NCBI GenBank assembly: GCA_035275265.1
Contig: DATENC010000021.1
Span: 28,511 to 92,510 of the forward strand
Source: JACQAP01 sp035275265
Lineage (GTDB): Bacteria > Pseudomonadota > Gammaproteobacteria > Burkholderiales > JACQAP01
DNA length: 64,000 nucleotides
Direction: 5' to 3'
A program made the translations under genes and the position numbers. Shown here piece by piece: positions 9,068 through 17,573 of the stretch (position 1 is its first letter; each line of letters begins with the position of its first letter). The notes beneath the pieces are model-generated. The model saw only the letters and a list, made by a program, of their open reading frames with translations, was not told where the DNA came from and ran no database searches.

Positions 9068-10360
9068 TCAAATCGACGCGTGGCCGGACCAGGTGATGCC
9101 GTCGACCCAGATCTGATAGCGCCTGTCTATGAGGATCACGGGAACACCGCTGTTCTCTGCACGAAACAGCTCGAACACCCGCCCGACAATCTCCTCAGCC
9201 ATTGTTTGCGACGCCCCGCCGGTGAGAATGATCTGCGCAATCCGGGTCAGATCCGCAGTCGGAAGTCCCGGTCCGCGACCGTGTGCAAAGCGCTCGAGCG
9301 CTATGAACAGACAGCCATACGACAGCAATAGCGGCGACGCGTCGTAATCTCCTTCGCGCATCGACTGGTAGATCTCCCGCACACCGTCGTCCAGCACGCT
9401 CTTGAGGAATTCATAGAGCCGCGGATGGCTGCGCAACTCTAGCATGAGGCTATCGCGAGAAGCCACGATCCCCAGATCGGTAAAGACAAACCGGGCTACG
9501 GAGGCGCCAGCCGGCGGTCTCTGCTCGCTGTCGTCGCGCACGATCTCGACGGTGTAGTGAAGATCGGTCGTGGCTCCTCCGATATCCAGCACAACACATG
9601 CTCCGAAAATCTCTATGCCGGAAGATTTTGCGAGCGCTCGCTGGAAGCCCTGGCTGACGATCTCGGGCGTCGGTCGGATCCCTTTCGACAAATTGCTCCT
9701 CAGCTCGCTCACGCCCTCCTTGTAAACGAGGTCGTCGAGATAGGCACGCCGCACCGCCTCGAAAACAGTCAACCTGCGACCCGCCAAGGTTTCGGCCAGC
9801 GGATTGGGGATGACCGCCGCCCCAGAGAAAAGCTCGACGAAAAGTCCGGCGAGGTGGCTGTTTCCCGCATACGCAAGAGTACCGAATCGGTAGCGCGCCG
9901 GCTTGAACCGTCGCAATCTCTGTTCAAGAGGGGCGGCATCGGCGCTGTCGATGCCACCGCCCACCAGCAGCATGTCGACGCGAGTCAGGCTGTCGCCCTC
10001 CTCGTCAAGATCATGAACAAAGGCGGGGTTGGCACCGGCAAGCAGTACCTGGTTGCGCAAGGCAGCGCCGCTGTAGTGCTTCGAAAGACACACGATGCCG
10101 ATGCGCAGACCGCCATTGGCCGAAGAGCACACCACAACGTCGTCGGACTCCGGCGGTACCCCAGAGCGTTCCAGGAGCGACTCCACCTGCCGCGCAATTC
10201 CCGCCTCGAAGTCGCGTGGAAACTGTTGTTGCGATTCGATTTCGCCGTTCTCGCCGATCCGCGCGATCTTCACCACCGTCGACCCGATATCCACGGCGAT
10301 GCGCGCGCGCGCCAATCTTGCAGGGTTCTGGGAAACCTCCTTCGTCTTGGTAAGACTCAT
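9068..10360 (-). CDS. glmL: GlmL/MutL-family reactivating partner of glutamate mutase
   Basis: A 430-residue actin/Hsp70-fold (ASKHA) ATPase of the MutL/GlmL family, encoded beside B12-dependent glutamate mutases and thought to reactivate the enzyme by exchanging damaged cofactor. The phosphate-1 motif is VDIGSTVVKIARI (Asp24), the phosphate-2 motif VVLDIGGATTDLHYTVE (around residue 245), and the adenosine motif ILTGGASQ near the C-terminus. Other family blocks are CSSANGGLRIGIVCLSK, LLVGGGIDSAD, AGNSHLAG and VIPNPLAETLAGR. Its start overlaps the end of GlmE by 4 nt (ATGA), which indicates translational coupling. Confidence 0.9.
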   Translation of the reverse strand: MSLTKTKEVSQNPARLARARIAVDIGSTVVKIARIGENGEIESQQQFPRDFEAGIARQVESLLERSGVPPESDDVVVCSSANGGLRIGIVCLSKHYSGAALRNQVLLAGANPAFVHDLDEEGDSLTRVDMLLVGGGIDSADAAPLEQRLRRFKPARYRFGTLAYAGNSHLAGLFVELFSGAAVIPNPLAETLAGRRLTVFEAVRRAYLDDLVYKEGVSELRSNLSKGIRPTPEIVSQGFQRALAKSSGIEIFGACVVLDIGGATTDLHYTVEIVRDDSEQRPPAGASVARFVFTDLGIVASRDSLMLELRSHPRLYEFLKSVLDDGVREIYQSMREGDYDASPLLLSYGCLFIALERFAHGRGPGLPTADLTRIAQIILTGGASQTMAEEIVGRVFELFRAENSGVPVILIDRRYQIWVDGITWSGHASI

Positions 10361-11766
10361 ACCATCATCATGTTGATATCGCCCAGCAACTGCCGGTAGT
10401 TCTTGTCCGCCTGACTGCCGGACGATGCCAGCAACTGCTTCTCGTGCCGTGCGTCCTGTTCGGAAATTGGCACGTTGCCGCGTTCCGCAATACGGATGGA
10501 GCGATTGGAATCGCGCATGGAGATGAGCTTGTTCGCGTTGTCTGCGTGCGGCGAGAATGGGACATCCAGGTAACCGACCTGAAACGCGCGAAACACGCTC
10601 TCCCAGAACACGTCTCCCGACATGTCGAAGATCGCGCCAAGGATGCTCCTCGACTCGGATTCGATGAGCGCGGCCTCCTGCTCGATCAGCGGCGATGTAA
10701 CGGGCGCAGCGCAGGCAAAGATGCGCAGCATGTAGCGCACCGTATCGACTGCCTCAGCGTTGATCTCCGCGCGAGGCACTCCCAGGGCCTCATCGACGGT
10801 TTTGACGACCACTTTGTCGGCCGAAATCATGCTGGAAACGAGCCCCGATCCCGCGATGAGCGCGGCAGCCTTTTCAATCTGGTGCGGAAACTGCCCCATC
10901 CACTGGTGATACACGAGATAGCTGCGAACATCCTGAAAGCCAAACTCGGCGAGGTAGCGGCCGGTCAGTTCCCTCAAAACCTTCGCCGTGGCCATATCCT
11001 GGATCAAGGATCCGGTCTGCCCAAAGCTCACTGCAAAGGACTTCACGCCCTGCTCCGCTGCCAATAGCGCCTCGATGATTTGGATTGTCACCGCAATCGC
11101 CGGCGGCACCAGAGTCGCCGAGAGCGGGCCGAAGCTCTCCCGATGAATCGGGAATTCCTCCGTGGAATTCACGGCGCAAACCCGGTCAACGTACTGCCAG
11201 TAGAGCAAGCACCGGTCCAAGGGGAAGCCTTCGGAGTAAGGCAAGCAATAGCAGATCCCGCCGCCCTCGATTTCGGCGATGCCGGAGGCCATGGCAACCT
11301 CGGCGAGCAGCCGCGCATCCGGGGTGCCATGCCGCAGGCTGATCGGTTTGTCGATGTCGGTGTAGAGCTCCCGGCTCAACTCATGACCGTGGCTGACCAG
11401 AGGATACCCGTTCAGATAGTCCTTGCCCTCTTCCTCACTGCGCCGGAGGAGTTGCGTTGCCGTGTCGTACTGATTGTGGCGCGTATAGCTGTCGACCGTG
11501 AGGGGGATGAAGTCCGCACCGGCGTCGCTCAACTGCCGGGTCAGCCGCTGCTGCTTCTCGAACGTGGGAAAGCCGCCTCTCGGCTGAATGCATGGCACCG
11601 TGCCGCGTTTGCCGTACGCGACTCGCGGAAACCGGTTGCGCGGCACTTTGGCGAGGAAATCCCGCACCTCGTCCGGCGAGATGCCGCGTGCAAGCGGGTG
11701 CGAGAGAACTTGCTGACGCGTGCGCTCGATACCCGGAAGTCTTGCGTCAAGTCTTGGTCTGGCCAT
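10357..11766 (-). CDS. glmE: Glutamate mutase (methylaspartate mutase) epsilon subunit
   Basis: The 469-residue catalytic subunit of coenzyme-B12 glutamate mutase, which interconverts L-glutamate and (2S,3S)-3-methylaspartate by a radical carbon-skeleton rearrangement. The residues that hold substrate in the clostridial enzyme are present at matching places: Arg63 in QPRGGFP, Arg96 in YTRHNQYD and Arg145 in SLRHGTPDARLL (the arginine claw), Glu167 in EIEGGGICYC, and Tyr173 and Tyr177. EPFG-type block RESFGPLSATLVPP and FHQWMG-type block VYHQWMGQFPHQ are also seen. Length is close to the clostridial 483. It overlaps GlmS by 20 nt and MutL by 4 nt. No methylaspartate ammonia-lyase gene lies nearby, so a fermentative role is unlikely. 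Confidence 0.95.
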   Translation of the reverse strand: MARPRLDARLPGIERTRQQVLSHPLARGISPDEVRDFLAKVPRNRFPRVAYGKRGTVPCIQPRGGFPTFEKQQRLTRQLSDAGADFIPLTVDSYTRHNQYDTATQLLRRSEEEGKDYLNGYPLVSHGHELSRELYTDIDKPISLRHGTPDARLLAEVAMASGIAEIEGGGICYCLPYSEGFPLDRCLLYWQYVDRVCAVNSTEEFPIHRESFGPLSATLVPPAIAVTIQIIEALLAAEQGVKSFAVSFGQTGSLIQDMATAKVLRELTGRYLAEFGFQDVRSYLVYHQWMGQFPHQIEKAAALIAGSGLVSSMISADKVVVKTVDEALGVPRAEINAEAVDTVRYMLRIFACAAPVTSPLIEQEAALIESESRSILGAIFDMSGDVFWESVFRAFQVGYLDVPFSPHADNANKLISMRDSNRSIRIAERGNVPISEQDARHEKQLLASSGSQADKNYRQLLGDINMMMV

Positions 11767-12181
11767 GATTCAGGTCCTCTAGCAGATCGGCGATCGCGAC
11801 GCCGATGTCAGGTTGCTGGTGGTACACCCGATCGAAACCGTAGCTCTTGAAGAGTGCCACGACTTCGTCCATTGGGCGCTTGCCGACAATGATGTTGCCG
11901 CCGACGTACAAGAGGACAGCCCCCAAACCCGCATCGCTGAACTGCTTGCGGAAATCCGCGCACCAGTATTCGCCCTCGCCATTGAGCGAGGACACGAACA
12001 CGGCGTGCGCGTTGGTTTCGAGCGCGGCCTGGCAGAATTGCTCAGGGCGATTGCGCGTCCGGAGGTTAAACACCTGAAACCCGGACTCCTCCAGCGCCAA
12101 CTGCATGATGCGATTGCCAACGACGTGAATATCGTCGCCGATCACACCGATCACGACCCGGCCGTTGTGCTCGCTTTGCAT
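11747..12181 (-). CDS. glmS: Glutamate mutase sigma (B12-binding) subunit
   Basis: The small cobalamin-binding subunit of glutamate mutase. The base-off/His-on motif D-x-H-x-x-G is present as DDIHVVGNRI, with His19 (counting from ATG 12181) as the lower cobalt ligand, followed by VFVSSLNGEGEYWC and LLYVGGNIIVGKRPMDEV, both close to clostridial GlmS, and GFDRVYHQQ. The frame is open up to 12214, where a start would overlap the ligase gene by 23 nt; ATG 12181 starts 10 nt after the ligase stop and gives 144 residues, near the clostridial 137. It overlaps glmE by 20 nt, as expected for subunits made in fixed ratio. Confidence 0.93.
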   Translation of the reverse strand: MQSEHNGRVVIGVIGDDIHVVGNRIMQLALEESGFQVFNLRTRNRPEQFCQAALETNAHAVFVSSLNGEGEYWCADFRKQFSDAGLGAVLLYVGGNIIVGKRPMDEVVALFKSYGFDRVYHQQPDIGVAIADLLEDLNHGQTKT

Positions 12182-12191
12182 GAGCCTCGGA

Positions 12192-13778
12192 TCAGCCCCG
12201 CCCTGGGTGCGCATCCTTGACGAGAGGAGCGATGCCCAGTCGTTCGAATGCCGCCTGCTTGATCGTTTTGCGGTCCAGTTTGCCGGCGTTGCCGGTAATG
12301 GGAAAGCTATCGAAATGCACGAGATACGCCGGAACCATGTGGGTCGGCAACTGCGTTTTGAGGTACTGGGTCAGACTGTGTTCCGGCAGCGCCTTGCCGC
12401 TGCTGGTGGTGTAGGCACACGCGATATCCTCTCCCACGGCGATGTTGGGGACGGCAAACGCGACGGCGTCGACCACCTCGGGATGGCGCGCGACTTCCGT
12501 TTCGACTTCCGTGGGGCTTACCCGGAAACCTTTGGTCTTGATCATTTCGTCAGCGCGCGCGACGAAGTAGAGGTACCCCTCCTCGTCGCGATAAGCCCGG
12601 TCGCCGCTGAAAACCAGAATTTCGCCCGGAAATCTCGGATGCGCGCGAAATACCCTGGCAGTGTTTTCAGGGTCGCGCCAGTATCCCTTCGTCACCGTAG
12701 CCCCGCGATGCACCAGTTCGCCGACGGCATTCGGCGCGCACTCCTCGCCATGTTCGTCCAGTACCATGACTTCGCAATCGGGAATCGCCTTGCCGATCGA
12801 GGTCGGGTGGATATCGAGCTTCTCCGGATCCAGATAGGTCGATCGGAAAGCTTCCGTCAGACCAAACATCGAAAAGATCTTCGCCTTTGTAAATGTCGTT
12901 TTGAGATCTTTGATCATTTCCTCAGATACGCGGCCGCCGGTAGAACAGACGTAGCGCAACGCGGAAAAATCGTAGGTTCCCGTGGCCAGCTTGAGGCGTC
13001 GGTCGAACATCTTCGTGATGATCACGGGCATCACCGGCAACGCCGTGATAGCTTCCTTGGCCAGTAGCGCAAACAGGTCGTTCGGAAAAGCCAGTTCATG
13101 CAAGTACAGCGTCGCGCCTTTGCGGATCGTCTGCCAGATTTGATTCAGTCCGTAGTCGAAGTTGAACGACAGCACGCAGCCGATACGCTCCTCCTGCGTG
13201 GTACCCAGGTACTCGGCCACGATATCAGTGCCATCGGCGAGGTTCCGGTGGGAGATGAGAATCCCCTTGGGCCGTCCAGTGGAGCCCGACGAATAGATGA
13301 TTGCAGCATTGTCGTTGCCGATCCGATCGAGGAACATTCGCGGCTTCAAGAATCGGCGCATATACGGGATATTGGGCCAGTTCTTGTCGACTTCCCCGTG
13401 GCCGATGACGAGTTTCGTGATTTCCGCGAACTCTGCCACCTCGCTGAGACGCTCGGAATCGGTAATCATCGCCACCATCCCGGAGTTGTCGATGATATGC
13501 CGGATATTCGGTCCTTTGAGTCGGGGCAGAATCGGGACAAACACGGCGTTTGCGAACATGACGCCCAGAATGACCGATACCTGGTCCACCGTCTTTTCCA
13601 TGCATATGCCGATGCGGTCTCCCGACTGAATGCCCATCTCACGAAGGCACTCGGCGGTCGCGAGTGCTTCGTCATGCAATTGGGAAAATGTGACCGACCG
13701 TTCCCTCGAGACTATCGCTGTCTTGTCAGGAAGCCGCTGGACGATGTCACTAAGGAATCGGGGAATTGACCTGAGCAT
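12192..13778 (-). CDS. AMP-forming amino acid:carrier ligase, glutamate-mutase operon copy
   Basis: A 528-residue ANL-superfamily adenylating enzyme related to the exosortase-A ligase TIGR03098. The ATP loop is YSSGSTGRPKG at 162-172, FDYG contains Asp208 at the place where amino-acid adenylation domains bind the alpha-amino group, FGLTEAFRSTYL follows, and the catalytic lysine is Lys500 in AGKLDRK. It should activate an amino acid and load it onto the ACP encoded just upstream (13927-14178). By analogy with VinN of vicenistatin biosynthesis and from its place in front of glmS-glmE, the inferred substrate is 3-methylaspartate. Its paralogue at 17574 shares the FRSTYL-PE-LD and SIGKAIP segments. 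Confidence 0.85.
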   Translation of the reverse strand: MLRSIPRFLSDIVQRLPDKTAIVSRERSVTFSQLHDEALATAECLREMGIQSGDRIGICMEKTVDQVSVILGVMFANAVFVPILPRLKGPNIRHIIDNSGMVAMITDSERLSEVAEFAEITKLVIGHGEVDKNWPNIPYMRRFLKPRMFLDRIGNDNAAIIYSSGSTGRPKGILISHRNLADGTDIVAEYLGTTQEERIGCVLSFNFDYGLNQIWQTIRKGATLYLHELAFPNDLFALLAKEAITALPVMPVIITKMFDRRLKLATGTYDFSALRYVCSTGGRVSEEMIKDLKTTFTKAKIFSMFGLTEAFRSTYLDPEKLDIHPTSIGKAIPDCEVMVLDEHGEECAPNAVGELVHRGATVTKGYWRDPENTARVFRAHPRFPGEILVFSGDRAYRDEEGYLYFVARADEMIKTKGFRVSPTEVETEVARHPEVVDAVAFAVPNIAVGEDIACAYTTSSGKALPEHSLTQYLKTQLPTHMVPAYLVHFDSFPITGNAGKLDRKTIKQAAFERLGIAPLVKDAHPGRG

Positions 13779-13926
13779 ATTTACCTTCTGTTGTGTTATT
13801 GGAATCCGCGCTCTCGTGTTTCACGGCATCACCCGGAGCCACGTACACGCGCATGCAAGATCTATTCCTCAGATGGGATCTCACGCTGGCCCGTGAGGGC
13901 CAATATTGTCCGTTTGCCCTGCGGCG

Positions 13927-14178
13927 TCACTTCCCGGCAGCAGCTTTTCTCTTGTCGATAAGCGCTACGATGTTGGAAAGCGTGGCCAGATTGGCCCTTG
14001 TCAAGTCTTCTGCTTCGAATTCGACGTCAAAGCGTTCCTGGATGAACATGACCAGTTGCACAACGCTGAAGGAATCGAGAATCTTCGCTTCCAGGAGGTC
14101 GGCCTCCGGATCGAGGTTTCCCTTGTGCCCGCTTTCGCTGCGGACATAATCACTGAGCACGTCTATTTCATCCCGCAT
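13927..14178 (-). CDS. Acyl carrier protein, glutamate-mutase operon
   Basis: An 83-residue discrete acyl carrier protein. The phosphopantetheine site is AKILDSFSVVQLVMFI with Ser36, followed by the helix IQERFDVEFEAEDL. It is 148 nt upstream of the adenylating ligase and 60 nt downstream of the GNAT-like gene, all on the minus strand. In the vicenistatin pathway the equivalent carrier is VinL, which holds 3-methylaspartate during decarboxylation and then 3-aminoisobutyrate. Sequence is clearly distinct from the ACP at 5201, so the two carriers are likely to serve different ligase partners. Confidence 0.9.
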   Translation of the reverse strand: MRDEIDVLSDYVRSESGHKGNLDPEADLLEAKILDSFSVVQLVMFIQERFDVEFEAEDLTRANLATLSNIVALIDKRKAAAGK

Positions 14179-14238
14179 TTCGAAACCTCTTCTAGCGCTG
14201 ATTCCTGCATGCAGCAGGCTTGGTCGGTGTCGAACGTT

Positions 14239-14934
14239 TCACTTGTCCAGAACATTGGGCTGAAGTATCAGACGAACACGCCCGGCCTTGGTCACCGAAA
14301 CATGAATAAAAGGAAATAACGTCGCCGCCATAACCTCGAGCCGCCAAGCTTGAAGAAACAGGACGCGCCCAACCGTCTTCCAGCCGAGATGTTGGTGTGC
14401 CCGCCGTGACGCGACATTGAAACGCGTCAGCCGGCTGAACGTATAGCGAATTCCCCGGCGATGCAGGAACTCGTTGGCACCGTTCCAAAGCCCGACGAAC
14501 CCGAGGCCCATGCGATGCTCCGGAAACAGATAGAAGTCGAAATCGAATACGGACTCCCGCGCACGACTCAGTACATATGTGCACCTTACCTCGTCCTCGT
14601 CGTAGGTTTGGTTGCAGAACCACATGTATCCGATAAAGCCATTTTTCCTGAATGCTCCCAGGCAAACAGCGTTCTGGGCAAAGCGAGCCTGCATCACTTC
14701 CGGGCGCACCGGCATGAGGGCAATTTCCGGGTCTCCTGCCTTGATCTCGCGGACCTCGAGTTGCTTGTCCAATCCTCTCGACAGCAAGGGCTTGTCCGTG
14801 ATCGGCTGCACCATCAATTCATAGACATAAAGGCGCAACCTCGGCGAGAGGCTCGACAGGACACGATCGATCGCATAGAAAAGCCCGGCCGCATAGCCGA
14901 ATTCGCGGAACGGTCCACTGATTTTGCGCAACAC
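14239..14934 (-). CDS. GNAT-like acyltransferase
   Basis: A 231-residue protein whose C-terminal half reads as a GNAT N-acyltransferase: NGFIGYMWFCNQTYDED (central strands), PEHRMGLGFVGLWNGANEFL (motif A-like loop and helix), and FSRLTRFNVASRRAHQHLGW, the usual motif B ending with an aromatic after Gly. The N-terminal 60 residues are basic and hydrophobic (LSSLSPRLRLYVYELM) and may contact the membrane. As the first gene of the glutamate-mutase/ligase/ACP/decarboxylase operon it is the best candidate for moving the aminoacyl group from ACP to an amino sugar of the EPS; this is inference from context. An ordinary acetyl-CoA dependent sugar N-acetyltransferase remains possible. Confidence 0.7.
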   Translation of the reverse strand: MLRKISGPFREFGYAAGLFYAIDRVLSSLSPRLRLYVYELMVQPITDKPLLSRGLDKQLEVREIKAGDPEIALMPVRPEVMQARFAQNAVCLGAFRKNGFIGYMWFCNQTYDEDEVRCTYVLSRARESVFDFDFYLFPEHRMGLGFVGLWNGANEFLHRRGIRYTFSRLTRFNVASRRAHQHLGWKTVGRVLFLQAWRLEVMAATLFPFIHVSVTKAGRVRLILQPNVLDK

Positions 14935-15278
14935 GGCCTTGAGAGATTGGGATTGCTATGTCGACCCGGTATTGTATCAACTTGCAGAAATCGATCACCG
15001 ACAAGCACGTGTCGCCGTGCGGTACCCAAGGTGAAACCCATGCCTTGCGTTAATCCTCCGCGGTAACTTCCCCCTATTTCCATTTCTGGACACATCCGAC
15101 GCCCCCGATCCTTGCTCAGTCCCGAGCGTTGGCCGATGCGGGAACCGTGCAGTTCGAATATCATTGCCGGCGCTTCTATCGCCGGAACTCAGCATGCCCG
15201 AGTTGTTACAAGATCTGATCGGAACGCGTTGCAGTTTCGCTTGCCGTCAATCCGGCAAAGACAAGCCGGCCACATGAA
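14935..15278. other. Divergent intergenic region
   Basis: This 344-nt gap separates the divergent GNAT-led operon (minus) and the heparinase-like gene (plus) and should hold promoters for both. No convincing gene, repeat or terminator was seen. Because the minus operon encodes a B12 enzyme, a cobalamin riboswitch was looked for; the conserved B12 box was not found on either strand. Confidence 0.5.
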
Positions 15279-17498
15279 GTGGTGACGATGCTTTCACGAT
15301 ATTCGCGTGCGCTTTGGTACCTCATACCACTGTTCGTTCTGTCCTCGATCTGGGGCCCAGAATTCTCCCACTATTACGTATCAGGCGCCCAGATCGACAA
15401 TGATGTGGTCATGAAATCCCGCACCTCACCGGCTGAATCGGTTCTCCGGGAGTTGGAGGATATGCGGCTGGGACTTTCGGGTGGATTCAAGAGCAATCTG
15501 GAATTAATCACGGCAGCCGAACACCTCCTCAAGGGCGAGTTGAGACTTCCGAACAGCATTCATTGGAAGTTCACCGTTCCATTCAGCGCCACCGACCTGA
15601 ACGCGGCGCCCTCGCCGTTGCAGTTTGCCAGCCTGATTGTCCCCGAAATCCTGCTGGACGCGTACGAGCTCACCGGCAGGGAGGAATTCCTCATCAAGGC
15701 AATAGAGATCATTTCTGGATTCGCCGAGCACGAGAGGGCAGCGTGGCTGCCGGAGGGTTTTCTCTGGAATGACCACGCAATTGCGGCAAGAGTGCCCGTC
15801 TTGGTCAAGTTTTGGCGCCTGTATCGGACGCGGCCCGATTTCGATCCTGCCGTTGCCGGTATCGTGCTGCAGCTGTTGGCGCGGAGTGGCCAATTGTTGG
15901 CCAAGCCTTCCCATTACACGTTCCGGACCAACCACGGCGTTATGCAGAATGTGGGCTTACTGCACTTGTGCATCGGGTTCCCCGCAATTCCCGGTGCACA
16001 GGGATGGTGTAAGACGGCGCTTGATCGTCTTCCCGAGCAAATGAGGTATTTCGTAAACATGGAAGGCATCGTTCTGGAGCACTCAGCCGGCTACCATGCG
16101 CACGGAATGGAATTGCTCGCCATGATCTCACGATGCTTGACGCTGCTGGATCGCCCCATACCCTCCGACTGGGCTGACAAGTACTGGAAGGCCCGCGGAT
16201 ACTACGGCCAGCTGCGCCGTCCTGACGGTACCCTCCCAATTTATGGGGATACCGGGAGCGATGCCAGCGTTCCCCTCGTGACGGCGCCAGATGAAATCGG
16301 CCGTACCGCCGCCTTGCAGCGCGCTCGGGATTGGCGTCCGCTCAAGTGGTTCACTCTGTTCCCCATAGCCGGGCACGCGATCTGGTGGAAAGGTCTCGGG
16401 AATTGGCCGGACTCGCACGATCTTGCGCAGACCGTTGCCACGTGGTCTAACTTTCCGGGCCACGGACACAAGCTAGCCGACGAGATGAGCGTCGTGTTGT
16501 GGAGTGGTGGTCAAACGTGGGTAACGAACTCGGGCTACTGGCCCTACGGGCTTTGGGGCAGAGAACACGCCGCAGGGTGGGAAGGTGCGAATGCGCCGCA
16601 CTTGTCAGGAGAATCCAGCAACAGCGCGAGGACGGCCGAGCTCCTCGGTTACGCAGACAACGGGCGGGTGACTGTCCTTGATCTTCGCCGAAGGGGTCCG
16701 GATGGCTACGCAGCTCGCCGTCAACTCTTTCAACTCGGCGCCGAGCTATGGCTGGTGCTCGACGAGATACGGGACCAAACACCAAGAAGAAGTACTACCC
16801 TGTGGACGACCGACCCCGCGCTCGAGGTCGTCGAGGAGCCGTTTGAGAATGCGTTTCGTCTGAAATCCCGAGGCAATGGCGCAACGATGTTGGCGCACTT
16901 CCTCATATCGGAGGGAACCGAAATCAAGGCACTCAAAGGGAGCCGACAGCCTTTTGCGGGATGGGTGGTGATCGATAAGACACCTACGCCCGCGACTGCA
17001 TTCAGGATCGAGCAGCCATCGGGGAATTCCTGGGCGTTGGCGCTTTGGATGCCGGAGAACCGAGCCGGCGCCGGTACAATTTCCGCGCCACCGAAAATGC
17101 TGGATTGGACACGTGCTGAGCGCTGGAAGCTGAGTATTCCATTGCATCGCGGGAATGTCGTCCTCCAGCGCATGGATGGTGAGGTCCTTTTGCAGGAGAG
17201 CACGGGAAAGGACACGGTCCGCGTGACATTGGCCGGGGCGCCTGACATTTCCGCAGAGAGGGCTGTCATCAGGTCTGCGTTTGAAGCGGCCGAGAAGCCG
17301 TCCAAGAAATACCGGGATTTGTATGACTATCGGCTTAAGATCAGCTATCTCCTTCTGGCAATACTTGCGATCCAGGAAATCATCTGCTTTCTCCTGCGGA
17401 ACGCGATGCGAAAATACGAGCTTGCTTTGAGGGTGGGTCTGGGTTTTGCCTGGTTGATAATGGGCGCATGGGTCGTCTTCGTGTATCTGGAGAATTGA
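15279..17498 (+). CDS. Heparinase II/III-like polysaccharide lyase, membrane-anchored
   Basis: A 739-residue protein of the heparinase II/III (PL12/PL15-like) type. The N-terminus ALWYLIPLFVLSSIWG is a signal anchor. An alpha/alpha-toroid domain follows with catalytic-type residues in FRTNHGVMQNVGLLHL (Asn218, His219) and LEHSAGYHAHGMELL (Tyr272), then YGDTGSD; the C-terminal beta-sandwich part starts near NFPGHGHKLADEMSVVLW. The end carries two hydrophobic segments (ISYLLLAILAIQEIICFLL and GLGFAWLIMGAWVVFVYL), so the lyase is probably membrane-bound with its catalytic part in the periplasm. Lyases inside EPS loci typically trim or release polymer. The C-terminal membrane pair is unusual for the family. 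Confidence 0.82.
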   Translation: MVTMLSRYSRALWYLIPLFVLSSIWGPEFSHYYVSGAQIDNDVVMKSRTSPAESVLRELEDMRLGLSGGFKSNLELITAAEHLLKGELRLPNSIHWKFTVPFSATDLNAAPSPLQFASLIVPEILLDAYELTGREEFLIKAIEIISGFAEHERAAWLPEGFLWNDHAIAARVPVLVKFWRLYRTRPDFDPAVAGIVLQLLARSGQLLAKPSHYTFRTNHGVMQNVGLLHLCIGFPAIPGAQGWCKTALDRLPEQMRYFVNMEGIVLEHSAGYHAHGMELLAMISRCLTLLDRPIPSDWADKYWKARGYYGQLRRPDGTLPIYGDTGSDASVPLVTAPDEIGRTAALQRARDWRPLKWFTLFPIAGHAIWWKGLGNWPDSHDLAQTVATWSNFPGHGHKLADEMSVVLWSGGQTWVTNSGYWPYGLWGREHAAGWEGANAPHLSGESSNSARTAELLGYADNGRVTVLDLRRRGPDGYAARRQLFQLGAELWLVLDEIRDQTPRRSTTLWTTDPALEVVEEPFENAFRLKSRGNGATMLAHFLISEGTEIKALKGSRQPFAGWVVIDKTPTPATAFRIEQPSGNSWALALWMPENRAGAGTISAPPKMLDWTRAERWKLSIPLHRGNVVLQRMDGEVLLQESTGKDTVRVTLAGAPDISAERAVIRSAFEAAEKPSKKYRDLYDYRLKISYLLLAILAIQEIICFLLRNAMRKYELALRVGLGFAWLIMGAWVVFVYLEN

Positions 17499-17573
17499 CG
17501 CCCAACTCGACATGGATCCAGCCCCGCCGCGAACCGCCGCTGGCCTCGAACAAACACCAAGATTGAGTATGTC

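Noticed and set aside
9068..12181. Methylmalonyl-CoA or isobutyryl-CoA mutase instead of glutamate mutase
   Set aside because: The large subunit carries the glutamate mutase arginine claw and EGGG-Y-Y residues, and the separate small subunit and MutL match the glutamate mutase set; no CoA-binding TIM-barrel features were seen.
14935..15278. Cobalamin riboswitch upstream of the glutamate mutase operon
   Set aside because: Expected from the B12 enzyme, but the conserved B12 box was not found on either strand, and the operon begins with an ACP and transferase rather than B12 genes.
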